From: Bryobacterales bacterium | GTDB taxonomy: Bacteria; Acidobacteriota; Terriglobia; Bryobacterales; Bryobacteraceae | DNA length: 64,000 nt | Reading direction: 5' to 3' | Assembly (NCBI GenBank): GCA_003163855.1 | Contig: PLRJ01000159.1 | Location: 57,639 to 121,638 of the forward strand | Part shown: positions 7,952-19,900 of the stretch, one piece after another | How positions within the stretch are numbered: the stretch's first letter is position 1 | How the letters are laid out: every line of letters begins with the position of its first letter | Notes under the pieces: model-generated | What the model was told of the DNA's origin: nothing | What the model saw: only the letters and a program-made list of their open reading frames with translations | Database searches by the model: none | Position numbers and translations under genes: made by a program

Positions 7952-8102
7952 TTTGGCACCTTCTCTAATTTAGACGCAAAACCAGGTGGGAAGTTCTTCC
8001 CATAGTTGGCCGAGGGCGGCCATTGAGTCGCCGCCTGGAGAGAATACCCTGCTTAGCGAACGAAGACTTGCAGTTCAAAACCAGTCGTGACAACTTAAGA
8101 GA

Positions 8103-9404
<1,302 letters not shown>

Positions 9405-9407
9405 CCG

Positions 9408-11978
9408 GTGAGTGTAGACGCCAGTACGCCGCTGATGCGGCAATATCAAACAGCCAAACAGCAGGTTCCGAACGCGCTTCTGTTCTTCCGCTTAGGGGAC
9501 TTCTACGAACTCTTCTACGAAGACGCCGTAACGGCTGCGCGCGAGCTGGAAATCACCCTCACTTCCCGTAACAAAGAAAAGGGCGACCAGATTCCTATGT
9601 GCGGCGTTCCCTATCACGCCTCCAGCGGCTACATCGGCCGCCTGATTCAGCGCGGCTATCGGGTGGCCATCTGCGAACAGATGGAAGAAGCGGGCCCGGG
9701 AAAGAAACTGGTCCGGCGTGAAGTGACGCGCATTGTGACACCCGGCACTGCTACCGACTCGTCGCTGCTGCATTCGCATGAGAACAACTATCTGGCGGCT
9801 GTTTATAGCAAAGGCCAGCGCAGCGGCTTGGCTTATGCGGATTTATCCACCGGCGAGTTTCGAACAACCGAGCTGAACACGGACGAGCTGACGGCGGTGC
9901 TGGAGACGCTGAACATCCGTGAGGTGCTTTATCCGGAAGGACAGCCGGTGGGCGCCAGTTGCCTGGAAACTTCGCTTGAGGCTTGGGTCTTCGGCAGCGA
10001 CTATGCCGGCCGCCTGGTGCTGGAAAGTTTTCGCATGCTCAGTCTGGACGGCTGTGGTCTGGCAGATAAGTATCTGGCAACGGCGGCGGCAGGAGCTGTG
10101 TTGTATTACCTGCGAGAGACGCAGAAGTCGGCGCTCAGCCATTTGAACCGTCCGGCCTTTTATGAGCGCCACGATCACATGGTGCTGGATGCGGCGACGG
10201 TGCGCAACCTGGAACTTGTTGAGCCGTTATTCGCAGGCGAGAAGCGCGAAGCCACGCTGGTAGGAGTGCTGGATAAAACCTGCACCGGTATGGGCGGACG
10301 GCTGCTGCGTGGAAGAATTATAAGCCCGAGCTGCGACCGTGCCGAGATTGAAGCGCGGCTGGATGCGGTGGGCGAACTCACCGGTAAGGTGATTGTGCGG
10401 GAAGAACTGCGTAAAACTCTCGGCCAGGTGCAGGATGTGGAACGGCTGCTGGCGAAGGTGACACTTGGCACGGCCACGCCACGCGAGATGCTGGGGCTGG
10501 GTCGGTCGCTGGCGCAACTGCCGCAATTGGCACGTATCACCAGTCAGTTGGATGCTGCCGGGTTAAAGCAGCAAATTGACGTGGTTGAAGAGGTGCGTGA
10601 AAAGATTCTAACCGCGATTGCCGATGAACCGCCGGTGACGCTGGCAGACACCGGAACCATCCGGGATGGCTTTAACGCGGAGCTGGACGAACTGCGTGAC
10701 ATAAGCAAGAACAGCCGCCAATACATCGCGGCGATTGAGACACGGGAACGCGCCGCCACCGGCATTCAGTCGTTGAAAGTGCGCTTCAACAATGTCTTCG
10801 GCTACTACATTGAAGTGTCACGCGTGAACCAGACGCTGGTACCTGCTACTTACGAGCGTAAGCAAACTCTGGCTAACGCGGAACGCTACACCACGCCCGA
10901 GCTAAAGGAACTGGAAGAAAAAGTTCTATCGGCTGAGGAAAAGATGCTGGCGCTGGAGCGGGAAATCTTTCAAGGCGTGCGGGCGTTCGCGGCATCTCAT
11001 GCTCAGAGGATTAAAGAGGCTGCTCGTGTTGTAGCCGAACTGGACGTTACCGCAGCCCTGGCGCATGTGGCTGTTGAAAACCGCTATCGGCGCCCGAAAT
11101 TTTCAGATTCCGGAGAAATGCGAATCGATGCAGGGCGTCATCCCGTCATAGAAAAGCTAGCGGAGAAAGATGCCATCCGATTTGTACCGAACGATCTCTA
11201 TCTGCATTCGTCCAAGGAATACATAGCAGTGATTACAGGACCTAACATGGGTGGTAAGAGTACGTACCTCCGCCAAGCAGCGCTCATCCTGGTAATGGCC
11301 CAGCTTGGCTCCTTTGTTCCTGCGGACGCAGCCCAACTCCCAGTGGTGGACCGTGTTTTTACCAGGATTGGCGCGGCTGATAATCTGGCACGCGGGCGTT
11401 CGACGTTTATGGTGGAGATGACGGAAGCGGCCGCCATCCTTAATACAGCGACATGTAACAGCTTTATCGTATTGGATGAGATTGGACGCGGCACGTCTAC
11501 ATACGATGGCTTGGCACTAGCCTGGTCGATCATTGAGTACGCGCATGAACGTATTCAGGCGAAAACGCTGTTCGCAACCCATTATCATGAGCTAACGGAG
11601 CTTGCTGATCAACTTTTCGGGGTAAGAAATTTGCACGTTGCCGTAAAAGAGTCAAATGACCAGATCTTGTTCATAAGAAAGGTCGAACCGGGTCCGGCGG
11701 ACCGCAGTTATGGCATCGAGGTAGCAAGATTGGCAGGTCTTCCCTTGCAAGTAATCGAGCGGGCGAGGTCAGTTTTATTGCATCATGAAGAGAAGGAACA
11801 CTCGGTCACAGCTCAGCTGAGTCCGGGCGAGGCCGAAGCGCCCTTCCAGATCAGGCTTTTTGAGCCCGTAGACCAGGGGTTTGCCGATCGGATCCGGAGC
11901 TTGAATATAAACGAGCTGAAGCCGATAGAAGCGCTGCAAATATTGCAGGTTTTACAGCAAGAGTTACTAAAGAGATGA
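9408..11978 (+). CDS. mutS: DNA mismatch repair protein MutS
   Basis: An 856-residue protein, the normal MutS1 length. The N-terminal mismatch-binding domain carries the Phe-x-Glu wedge in FFRLGDFYELF. The clamp region follows, then the ABC-type ATPase with Walker A GPNMGGKST (about residues 611-619), Walker B SFIVLDEIGRGTSTYDGLAL, and FATHYHEL. The C-terminal helix-turn-helix dimerisation tail ends the protein. MutS recognises mispairs and, with MutL, starts repair of replication errors. It starts with GTG 3 bp after gdhA and overlaps anmK by 4 bp (ATGA), so the three genes form a tight cluster. Confidence 0.97.
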   Translation: MSVDASTPLMRQYQTAKQQVPNALLFFRLGDFYELFYEDAVTAARELEITLTSRNKEKGDQIPMCGVPYHASSGYIGRLIQRGYRVAICEQMEEAGPGKKLVRREVTRIVTPGTATDSSLLHSHENNYLAAVYSKGQRSGLAYADLSTGEFRTTELNTDELTAVLETLNIREVLYPEGQPVGASCLETSLEAWVFGSDYAGRLVLESFRMLSLDGCGLADKYLATAAAGAVLYYLRETQKSALSHLNRPAFYERHDHMVLDAATVRNLELVEPLFAGEKREATLVGVLDKTCTGMGGRLLRGRIISPSCDRAEIEARLDAVGELTGKVIVREELRKTLGQVQDVERLLAKVTLGTATPREMLGLGRSLAQLPQLARITSQLDAAGLKQQIDVVEEVREKILTAIADEPPVTLADTGTIRDGFNAELDELRDISKNSRQYIAAIETRERAATGIQSLKVRFNNVFGYYIEVSRVNQTLVPATYERKQTLANAERYTTPELKELEEKVLSAEEKMLALEREIFQGVRAFAASHAQRIKEAARVVAELDVTAALAHVAVENRYRRPKFSDSGEMRIDAGRHPVIEKLAEKDAIRFVPNDLYLHSSKEYIAVITGPNMGGKSTYLRQAALILVMAQLGSFVPADAAQLPVVDRVFTRIGAADNLARGRSTFMVEMTEAAAILNTATCNSFIVLDEIGRGTSTYDGLALAWSIIEYAHERIQAKTLFATHYHELTELADQLFGVRNLHVAVKESNDQILFIRKVEPGPADRSYGIEVARLAGLPLQVIERARSVLLHHEEKEHSVTAQLSPGEAEAPFQIRLFEPVDQGFADRIRSLNINELKPIEALQILQVLQQELLKR

Positions 11979-13261
11979 GAATAGCAGGTATCATGAGCGG
12001 GACTTCGCTCGACGGGATCGATGTGGCAATCATCGACATCACCGGTTCGGGCTTCAAGTCGAAGATAAATGTTTTGACTAGCCATTCTGTGCCTTATCCG
12101 CGAAAGGTACGTGAGGCTCTTTTGTCAGTGTCGAATGCGAACACACAGACCGGTGACATTTCCAGGTTGAATTTCCTTCTGGGCGAACTCTACGTCGAGG
12201 CGCTGGAAGAAACCGTGGAGCGCGCCGAAATTCCTCTCAACACTATTAAGCTGATTGGCTGTCATGGCCAGACTATCTTCCATGAAGGCCAAGGATCGCA
12301 GTATATGGGGAAGAAGGTGGCCAGCACTTTCCAGATCGGCGAATCCAGCGTAATCAGTGAGCGGACAGGGATTGATGTTGTGTCGAACTTTCGGGAGCGG
12401 GACATGGCGGCCGGCGGTAAAGGCGCACCCCTGGTGCCCTACCTGGATTACCTGTTGCTCCGGCATCGGGGTCGTGGTCGTGTAGCGATCAATATCGGTG
12501 GCATTGCCAATCTGACCGCTATCCCGCCGAACACCAGCACTGATCGAGTGATTGCCTTCGACTCGGGTCCTGGAAACATGGTTTTGGATCAACTGGTGAG
12601 CCGAATCACATCAGGCCGTCAGACGTTCGACCGCGATGGTGCGATTGCGGCGTCCGGCGTGCCCGATCCGAAACTGCTGGCCAAACTGCTGCGCGACAAA
12701 TATTTTCGCGCGAAGCCGCCTAAGACGGCAGGCCGTGAACAGTACGGCGCCGATTTCGTCACCAAGCTTTTGGATACGGAACTGAGCAGCGAAGATCTGG
12801 TTGCAACTGCTACGGCTTTAACTGCCGAGAGCATCGCGCTGGGTGTACGCAACTTCGTTCTGTCTGAGATGCGTGTGGATGAAGTCTTCGTTTCGGGCGG
12901 AGGAACGCATAACTCTACGCTGATGGCGATGCTGCGCAAAGCGCTGGATCCGATCCCGGTTATGTTGACTACCGAGATGGGTCTGGATGTGGATGCCAAG
13001 GAAGCCATTGCATTTGCCGTCATGGCGTATGAAACAGCGCACCTGAGGCCGTCGAACGTGCCCATGGCTACGGGAGCGAGAAAGTCTGTCGTACTTGGAA
13101 AGATGACTCCGAATGGCCTGCCGCGCAACGGTGGCGGAACGAACGGAAGCACAACCAGTTCCAGCGGCACCGCCGTGCATAAAGCACCGGCAACGCCGCG
13201 CCCGGCCAAGGTTGGACGAACGGGCGTGACGGCAAAAGCCAAGGCTGCCGCTACGCGCTAG
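11975..13261 (+). CDS. anmK: Anhydro-N-acetylmuramic acid kinase
   Basis: A 428-residue kinase that opens and phosphorylates 1,6-anhydro-MurNAc in peptidoglycan recycling. Motifs are IMSGTSLDGID (phosphate 1), GCHGQTIFH, NIGGIANLT, FDSGPGN, and VFVSGGGTHNSTLM. The core ends near residue 370 (AHLRPSNVPMATGA), matching the usual length. A tail of roughly 60 residues follows, rich in Ser, Thr, Gly, Ala, Pro and Lys (NGGGTNGSTTSSSGTAV, then TPRPAKVGRTGV), and ends in a basic stretch. That tail is unusual for the family. It overlaps mutS by 4 bp and is closed by a good terminator. Confidence 0.95.
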   Translation: MRIAGIMSGTSLDGIDVAIIDITGSGFKSKINVLTSHSVPYPRKVREALLSVSNANTQTGDISRLNFLLGELYVEALEETVERAEIPLNTIKLIGCHGQTIFHEGQGSQYMGKKVASTFQIGESSVISERTGIDVVSNFRERDMAAGGKGAPLVPYLDYLLLRHRGRGRVAINIGGIANLTAIPPNTSTDRVIAFDSGPGNMVLDQLVSRITSGRQTFDRDGAIAASGVPDPKLLAKLLRDKYFRAKPPKTAGREQYGADFVTKLLDTELSSEDLVATATALTAESIALGVRNFVLSEMRVDEVFVSGGGTHNSTLMAMLRKALDPIPVMLTTEMGLDVDAKEAIAFAVMAYETAHLRPSNVPMATGARKSVVLGKMTPNGLPRNGGGTNGSTTSSSGTAVHKAPATPRPAKVGRTGVTAKAKAAATR

Positions 13262-13282
13262 CGACAGCTTTAAGTTCTTCAC

Positions 13283-13320
13283 AAAGGCGGATGCCCAGAA
13301 ACGGGTTATCCGCCTTTTTC
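13283..13320 (+). terminator. Rho-independent terminator after anmK
   Basis: An AAAGGCGGAT arm (13283-13292) pairs with ATCCGCCTTT (13308-13317), giving a stem of about 10 bp with a 15-base loop and a run of T on the plus strand. It also lies just beyond the end of the convergent GNAT gene, so it may act in both directions. Confidence 0.85.
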
Positions 13321-13325
13321 GTTAT

Positions 13326-13841
13326 TTATTTGAGTTGCTTGTAGAACACGGTGGTGTCGCAAAATTCGCCATCGGGAAGCAAAGCATAGTTTGGAATAAC
13401 ACCCAGACGTGTCCACCCTAAGCGCACGTATATTGTCTCAGCGGATGCTGATGCGGTATCAAGAACAAGCAGAGTCTTCCCGGCACGCACAGCAGCTTCT
13501 TCGACGCACTCCATAAGCCGCAGCCCTACACCTCTTGAGCGCGCAGACCGATGGACCAGCAGCTTTGTAACCTCGCCACGATGCGGTTGATTGGGTGGCA
13601 TCGCGGTGAGGATTTGAACCGTCCCCACGAGCTGTGAGTTGAGAAATGCTGCCAGCAGAATGCGCTTGCCAGCAGCTAGTTCCAGCACGGCATTTTCAAA
13701 GAATACTTTAGAGTCTTCTATGGAAAAAGGCGCCATGAAACTTACTGAGGCTCCGCCTGCCACACAGTCCAGCAACACCTCGGCCAGCGCATCAGTATAA
13801 CTGCGCGCTTCCGCAGCGCTCAATTGCCGGACCTCGAGCAC
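13326..13841 (-). CDS. GNAT family N-acetyltransferase
   Basis: A 171-residue acetyl-CoA-dependent acetyltransferase of the GNAT fold. The acetyl-CoA pyrophosphate loop is visible as VTKLLVHRSARSRGVGLRLM (R-x-x-G-x-G type). It is followed by the LLVLDTASASAETIY strand-helix and the YVRLGWTRLGVIPNYAL motif typical of amine- or drug-acetylating members. The substrate is unknown. It is convergent with anmK across the shared terminator and divergent from the two-partner exoprotein gene. Confidence 0.9.
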   Translation of the reverse strand: MLEVRQLSAAEARSYTDALAEVLLDCVAGGASVSFMAPFSIEDSKVFFENAVLELAAGKRILLAAFLNSQLVGTVQILTAMPPNQPHRGEVTKLLVHRSARSRGVGLRLMECVEEAAVRAGKTLLVLDTASASAETIYVRLGWTRLGVIPNYALLPDGEFCDTTVFYKQLK

Positions 13842-13946
13842 AAGATCAGTTTACTTTCATGTGAGAGAGCAAACCCGGTTCGGCACTATTCCTGTAGCGA
13901 TCTGGAAGTCTGTTTGTGAATGCGTTTAAACCGGAGTGATTTTCCC

Positions 13947-16900
13947 ATGCGGCTTGTGAAAACAAATGTGCTTTGGGCTGACCTTGCCCAGCGATGGTTA
14001 GCCGTGCTGGTAGCCGCAAGCTTTTTATTTCAGCAGGTGGCGCAAGCGGCTGACCCTACGACCGTAATGCCTACAGGCGGGGCTTACGTGGCCGGAGGCG
14101 GCTCCATTAAGTCTTCCGGCAACGCAATAACAATCAACCAATCAACTCTGCGCGGCATTATCGACTGGAGCACATTTTCCATAGGACAGGGCGGGACCGT
14201 CACCTTTCGCAATGGCAGCGGGGCAACCTTAAACAAGGTAACGGGCGGCCAGATGACTTCTATCTTCGGCTCGCTGCTTTCCTCCGGCAGCGTCTATGTC
14301 ATCAATCCAGAGGGTGTTCTTATCGGCGCCGGCGCGCACGTCAATACCGGCGGCGACTTTGTCTCCTCGACTCTCAATTTGCCTAACGCAGCGTTCATGA
14401 GTGGGGGCGCGCTGACTTACCAAGGAACCTCGAACAACGTGGTGGTGAACCTTGGGTCTATCTTTTCCTCCGGCGGCAGCGTGTTCCTTATCGGGCACGA
14501 TGTCACCAACTCCGGCAGCATCAACGCGAAGGGTACGGTAGGCCTGGCCGCGGGAAGCGAAGTCCTGATAAAGGATTCCACCGGTGATCAGCGAGTCTTC
14601 GTCGAAGGCGCGGCCGGAGACGTGACCAACAGCGGAACCATTGCGGCGGCGCAAGCCGAACTGAGAGCGAAAGGCGGAAACGTCTATGCCCTTGCCGGCA
14701 ACAATTCAGTGATCGCGGCCACCGGCACCGCCAATATCGACGGTAAAGTCTGGCTGGTCTCCGACGGCGGCAGCACCACCGTTACCGGCACTGTCATCGC
14801 TAAGAACGCCAACGGCCTGGGCGGTTCCATTGAAACTTCGGGTCAGAATCTTGATATCTCTAACGCGACTGTCAAGACGGGCCATGGCGGCAACTGGCTG
14901 CTGGATCCTGTCGATTTAACCATAGATAGCGGCGCCGCTACCACCATTCAGAACAGCCTGGCGACAACGAATGTCACGGTCAGCACGTCTTCCACCGGTT
15001 CCAGCGGACCGGGCACAACCGCGTCTGGCGTCGGCGACATTAACGTTGCCAGCAATATTGCCTGGTCGTCAAACAGTTCACTCACTATCAGCGCCTACCA
15101 GGACATCAACGTCAACTCAGGCGTAACGATTTCTAACAGCGGCGCAGGCAATTTGACGCTGCGCGCCGACAACACTTCCAGCGATACCGGAACGGTGAAT
15201 TTGAATGGCTCATCACTGCTCGACTGGTCGCAAAGCACCGGCATCATCTCCATTCTGTATAACCCGGCGGCGGGCGGCGGAGGCGGTGGAGGCGGCGGTG
15301 GTGGTGGCGGAGGCGGTGGTCCAGGTCTAGCAAGGCCCTTTGGACCGCATCCCAATTTCACCACAACCAGCGCCTACAACAATCCGACCGACTACTCGGC
15401 CCATGTTCTTACGAACAGTAGCTGGACAGCGCCCGCGGATCATAGCGTTTCCAGCCAGTTCACCGCCTACATGCTGGTGAACAACGGCACAGACCTGGCC
15501 GCGATTCCCAACACCGGCAATTTCGCATTAGGCACGGACCTGGATATTTCTTCCACTTCTAATTTCACCGAACTCGGCCTGGCTTCCCAGGGGTTCACTG
15601 GAATCTTTGACGGCTTTGGGCACACCATTAACGGCCTAACAATGGCGGTTAACGATAGCCCCTTGGGACTTTTCCAAATTGTGGGCGCAGGAGGGATCAT
15701 CCGTAACCTCAATTTCACCAGCGTCAACGTGACCGACGCGATAGGGGACGTCGGCGAGTTCGGCGGCCTGGTAGGAGAGAACTCAGGAACGATCGCGAAC
15801 GTCACCGCTTCCGGCGTGGTCCAAAACGCTAACGGACCATACCGCACGGGCGGGGTTGTCGGGTATAACACTTCTAGCGGAGTTATCTATAACGTCCAAT
15901 CCAGCATTGTTGTGAATGAAACGGCGGCCCAAAACCCTTCGGGTACTACCAGCCTCGGAGGTCTTGCCGGCCAGTCGGATGGAATCATCATTAACTCCAC
16001 TTCAAGCGGGGCGGTTACCGGCAACGGCATCTCTAATATCGGTGGTCTCGTGGGTGCAAATAATGGAACCATTTCAAATAGCTCTGCTTCAGGGGCCGTT
16101 AGCGACAACGGTGAAAGCCCATACATCGGTGGTTTGATTGGCTCCAACACGGGCACCTTAACCGCCGTCAGTGCTTCGGGCAACGTCACGGCGGCTGGAA
16201 CAGGCGGCGTCTATGCCGGCGGCTTGATTGGCAATAACACGGCCACTTTCTCGGATTTATTTGCCAGCGGTAATGTTACCGCTGGCAACGGCTCGCACAC
16301 CGGCGGCCTGGTTGGCAACGGAGGAGCCGAGGTAGACAACTCCTATGCGCTCGGCACTGTAATCGCAGGTAATGGCTCCTTTGCCGGCGGGCTGGTTGGG
16401 TTCACGATCTATCCGGTTACCGGTTCCTACGCCACCGGGAACGTTACTTCCGGATCTGGCAGCTATGCGGGAGGCCTGACCGGCTGGTCGTATTCGACGA
16501 ACATTAGTGGATCGTACGCCACGGGAGCTGTTACAGCAGGCGATAGCAGCACTGTCGGGGGGCTAGGCGGGCGGGTCGACGGCACAGTGGCCACATCTTA
16601 TGCGTACGGCGCCGTCACGGCCGGCGCTTCTAGCATGGCCGGCGGGCTGGTTGGGGCAGCCGGCTCCGAAATCAGCGGATCGAATTCGACCAGCTATGTT
16701 TCCGCCGGCAATGGTTCGACATTGGGCGGTCTGGTTGGCAACGATCTAGCTGCTGTAAGCAATTCCAATGCAACCGGAAACGTCTTCAGTTCGGCCACGG
16801 TGACTGCCGGTGGTTTGATCGGCTCAACTTTGGGCAGCGTAGCGGGCTCATACGCGAATGGCGCCGTTACAGGCGCGGGCGGTTCCAAGCTTGGTGGTTT

Positions 16901-19900
16901 GATTGGCTACACAAACGGATCGGTGACCAGTTCAAACGCGACCGGGAACATAGACTTAAGCAGTGGTGGCGGCGCAGCGGGCGGCCTGATCGGCAAGGCT
17001 GATACCAGCAGTTCCGTTTCAGATTCTACTGCGTCAGGGCAGGTGCAAGGCTTAGCGTCCTACGGCAGCCTGGGCGGCCTCATTGGCTTAAGCGACGCGC
17101 CCGTGACCACTTCCTCTGCCACCGGTAATGTGACAGGCGGAAACGCTACCTGGATTGGCGGGCTGATTGGTGAGAGCCATGGAACCGTTGGCGGTTCCAA
17201 TGCGAGTGGGATCGTTACGGGCACCACGTACGTGGAAGCTGGCGGCCTGGTTGGGAACAGCTTCGCCGCTATCAGCGGCTCAAGCGCGACCGGCGCGGTA
17301 AATGCCGGAAACGCCAGCTACGTGGGCGGCCTGGTGGGCGGAAGCAGCGCCGCTATCAGCAACTCTAATGCAACTGGGGCAGTGACGGGATCGACCTACA
17401 GCTATATCGGAGGCCTCCTCGGATTTAGCAATCCGGGCGCGGTCAGCGGCTCCTACGCCACTGGTGCCGTTGTTGGGGGCGCCAATTCAAGTATCGGTGG
17501 TCTGCTAGGTGAGGCCACAGACGCCGTCACCAACTCCTACGCGCTGGGCAGCGTTACGGGTGCGACAAACGGTTTTATAGGGGGGCTGGTTGGCTACACA
17601 AATGCCGCCGTTTCTGGTTCGCACGCCTCGGGTAATGTTTTGAGTGCGGGTGCTTTGAACGGCCTGAACGCCACCGGCGGCTTAATAGGCTGGATTGATT
17701 CGTCGGGCTCGGTAACCAACTCCCAAGCTTCGGGTTCGGTTACCAGTACTGGCAGTGGTGGCTCGATTGGCGGTTTAGTCGGAAGGTTGTTTGGCACCGC
17801 CACAACTTCTATGGCTACTGGCACAGTCACGGGTGGCGCCTATTCATGGACTGGCGGCGTGTTTGGCGAAGCGGACTCGCCGGTGTCAGGATTTACTGAC
17901 GTGGCCAATGTCCAGGCCGCGGATAACTCGCAAGTGGGTGGAATTGCCGGTCACGCCAGTGCCACGGTAACAAGCTCTACCGCTTCCGGCGCTATTGCAG
18001 GAGGGGCCGCGTCAAACGTGGGCGGCCTGGTGGGTGACACAAATTCTGCAATCACAGGTTCAACTGCCTCCGGCAATGTCTCCGGCGGTACGGGAGCCGC
18101 TGTTGGCGGACTGGTGGGTGACACAAATTCTGCAATCACAGGTTCAACCGCCTCCGGCAATGTCTCCGGCGGTACAGGAGCCGCTGTTGGCGGACTGGTA
18201 GGCGTCGGTGCTTCTATAATCTCATCCAGTGCCAGCGGAAATGTAACTGGGACCAACGGGGCCGCGGTCGGTGGGCTCGGCGGCCTTACCGGTCCGGTAA
18301 GCGGCTCCAGCGCCACTGGGTCCGTCAGTACGGGGGCAAGTGGCTTGGGCGGGGGGTTAGCCGGAATAGTGTATGGCAGCATCTCCAACTCCTACGCCAC
18401 AGGCAATGTCACAGCAGCCGATTCCCCCACAGGAAACGGCGCCACGGCGGGCGGTTTGGCGGGCGATGTTTACGGGAATGGCAGCAATTCCATTTTGAAT
18501 TCGTATGCAACCGGCAATGTGACGGCCGGCTTACGGGATGCCGCAGGCGGTCTAGCGGGCTTCTCCGAGGTTACGATCAATAATTCCTATGCAACAGGCC
18601 AAGTGCAGAGTGGTGATAGCGGGCTCTCGGGCGGTCTCATCGCTTTTGATGTCGGCACGGTCACGAACTCATATGCCACCGGAAACGTGTCGGTGGGTGC
18701 CGCGACTATCAACAACAATAATGGCGTGGCGTCCGCTGGCGGTTTGCTTGGTATTACCGTCCCGGGTGCTACTGTCACAGGCAGCTGGGCTACCGGAACA
18801 GTCACCGGCGGCGATTACAGCACTGTCGGAGGCTTAATTGCCCTCGCCAATGCCGCCGTCTCGCAGTCATACGCCACTGGCGCAGTCACCGCCGGGATAG
18901 CAACCAACGCGGGCGGACTCATCGGCATCACATACGGAGCGGTCTCAAATTCATACGCCACCGGTAATGTCACAGCGGGTTCAGGGATAAATTACAACAA
19001 TTCCGGCCCAACTCCCTTGACGGACGCTGGCGGTCTGGTGGGCGACGCGGCAGGCAGCACTGCGACCATTACAGGCTCCCATGCCACCGGAACGGTTGTA
19101 GCCGGCGACTTCAGTTACGCCGGGGGATTGGCGGGTTTTGTCCAAGCGAATGTGAGCCTGTCTTACGCCACCGGCAATGTTACGGTCGGGGCGTACTCAG
19201 TCGCGGGAGGCCTGATTGGCGGAAACATTGCTGATGTCAACCAGTCCGATGCGACCGGAAGCGTGACTGGCGGTGACGCCACTTGGTCTGGCGGATTGTC
19301 AGGCTACAACGGTGGAACCATTGAAACCTCCTATGCCACCGGAAACGTTTCGGCGGGTACTTCCGCTGCGGCGAATGTTCCCTGTGCAGGCTGCAACACA
19401 TCAGCGGGAGGTCTGGTCGGCCAGTCATTCGGCCCTATCTCCACCTCGTTTGCCACCGGCAATGTTTCGGCGTTGGGCGCCGGCGCCTGGGCTGGCGGCC
19501 TAGCTGGGGGCGCCTATACGGGATCGAATATCAGCCAATCTTATTCAACGGGTAGTGTCAACGCCAACGGTGCAGACACGACGGCAGGCGGCTTGGTCGG
19601 CGATACTCAATCCGCGGTCAACAATACCTACGCCACCGGAGCCGTTACTGCCAGTGGAGTCGGCTCCATCGCCGGTGGTTTAGTCGGCGTCCTGGATATC
19701 GGGACGGTGGATTATCCCGGTGCGCCAAGCATCTCCTCCTCTTATTCGATAGGCGCCGTTAGCGGAGCCGATACCAACGGCGGCTTGGTCGGCCAGAATC
19801 AGGGAACAGCCGATATCACGTCCGCTTATTGGGACACCACAACTTCCGGTCAAAGCACCAGCGCAGGCGGAACTGGACTCACAACCTCACAATGGCTGAT

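Noticed and set aside
15095..18805. Antisense frames through the exoprotein gene rich in Pro and Val
   Set aside because: They are complements of Gly/Ala/Thr-rich repeat codons, have no homology features and vary in frame.
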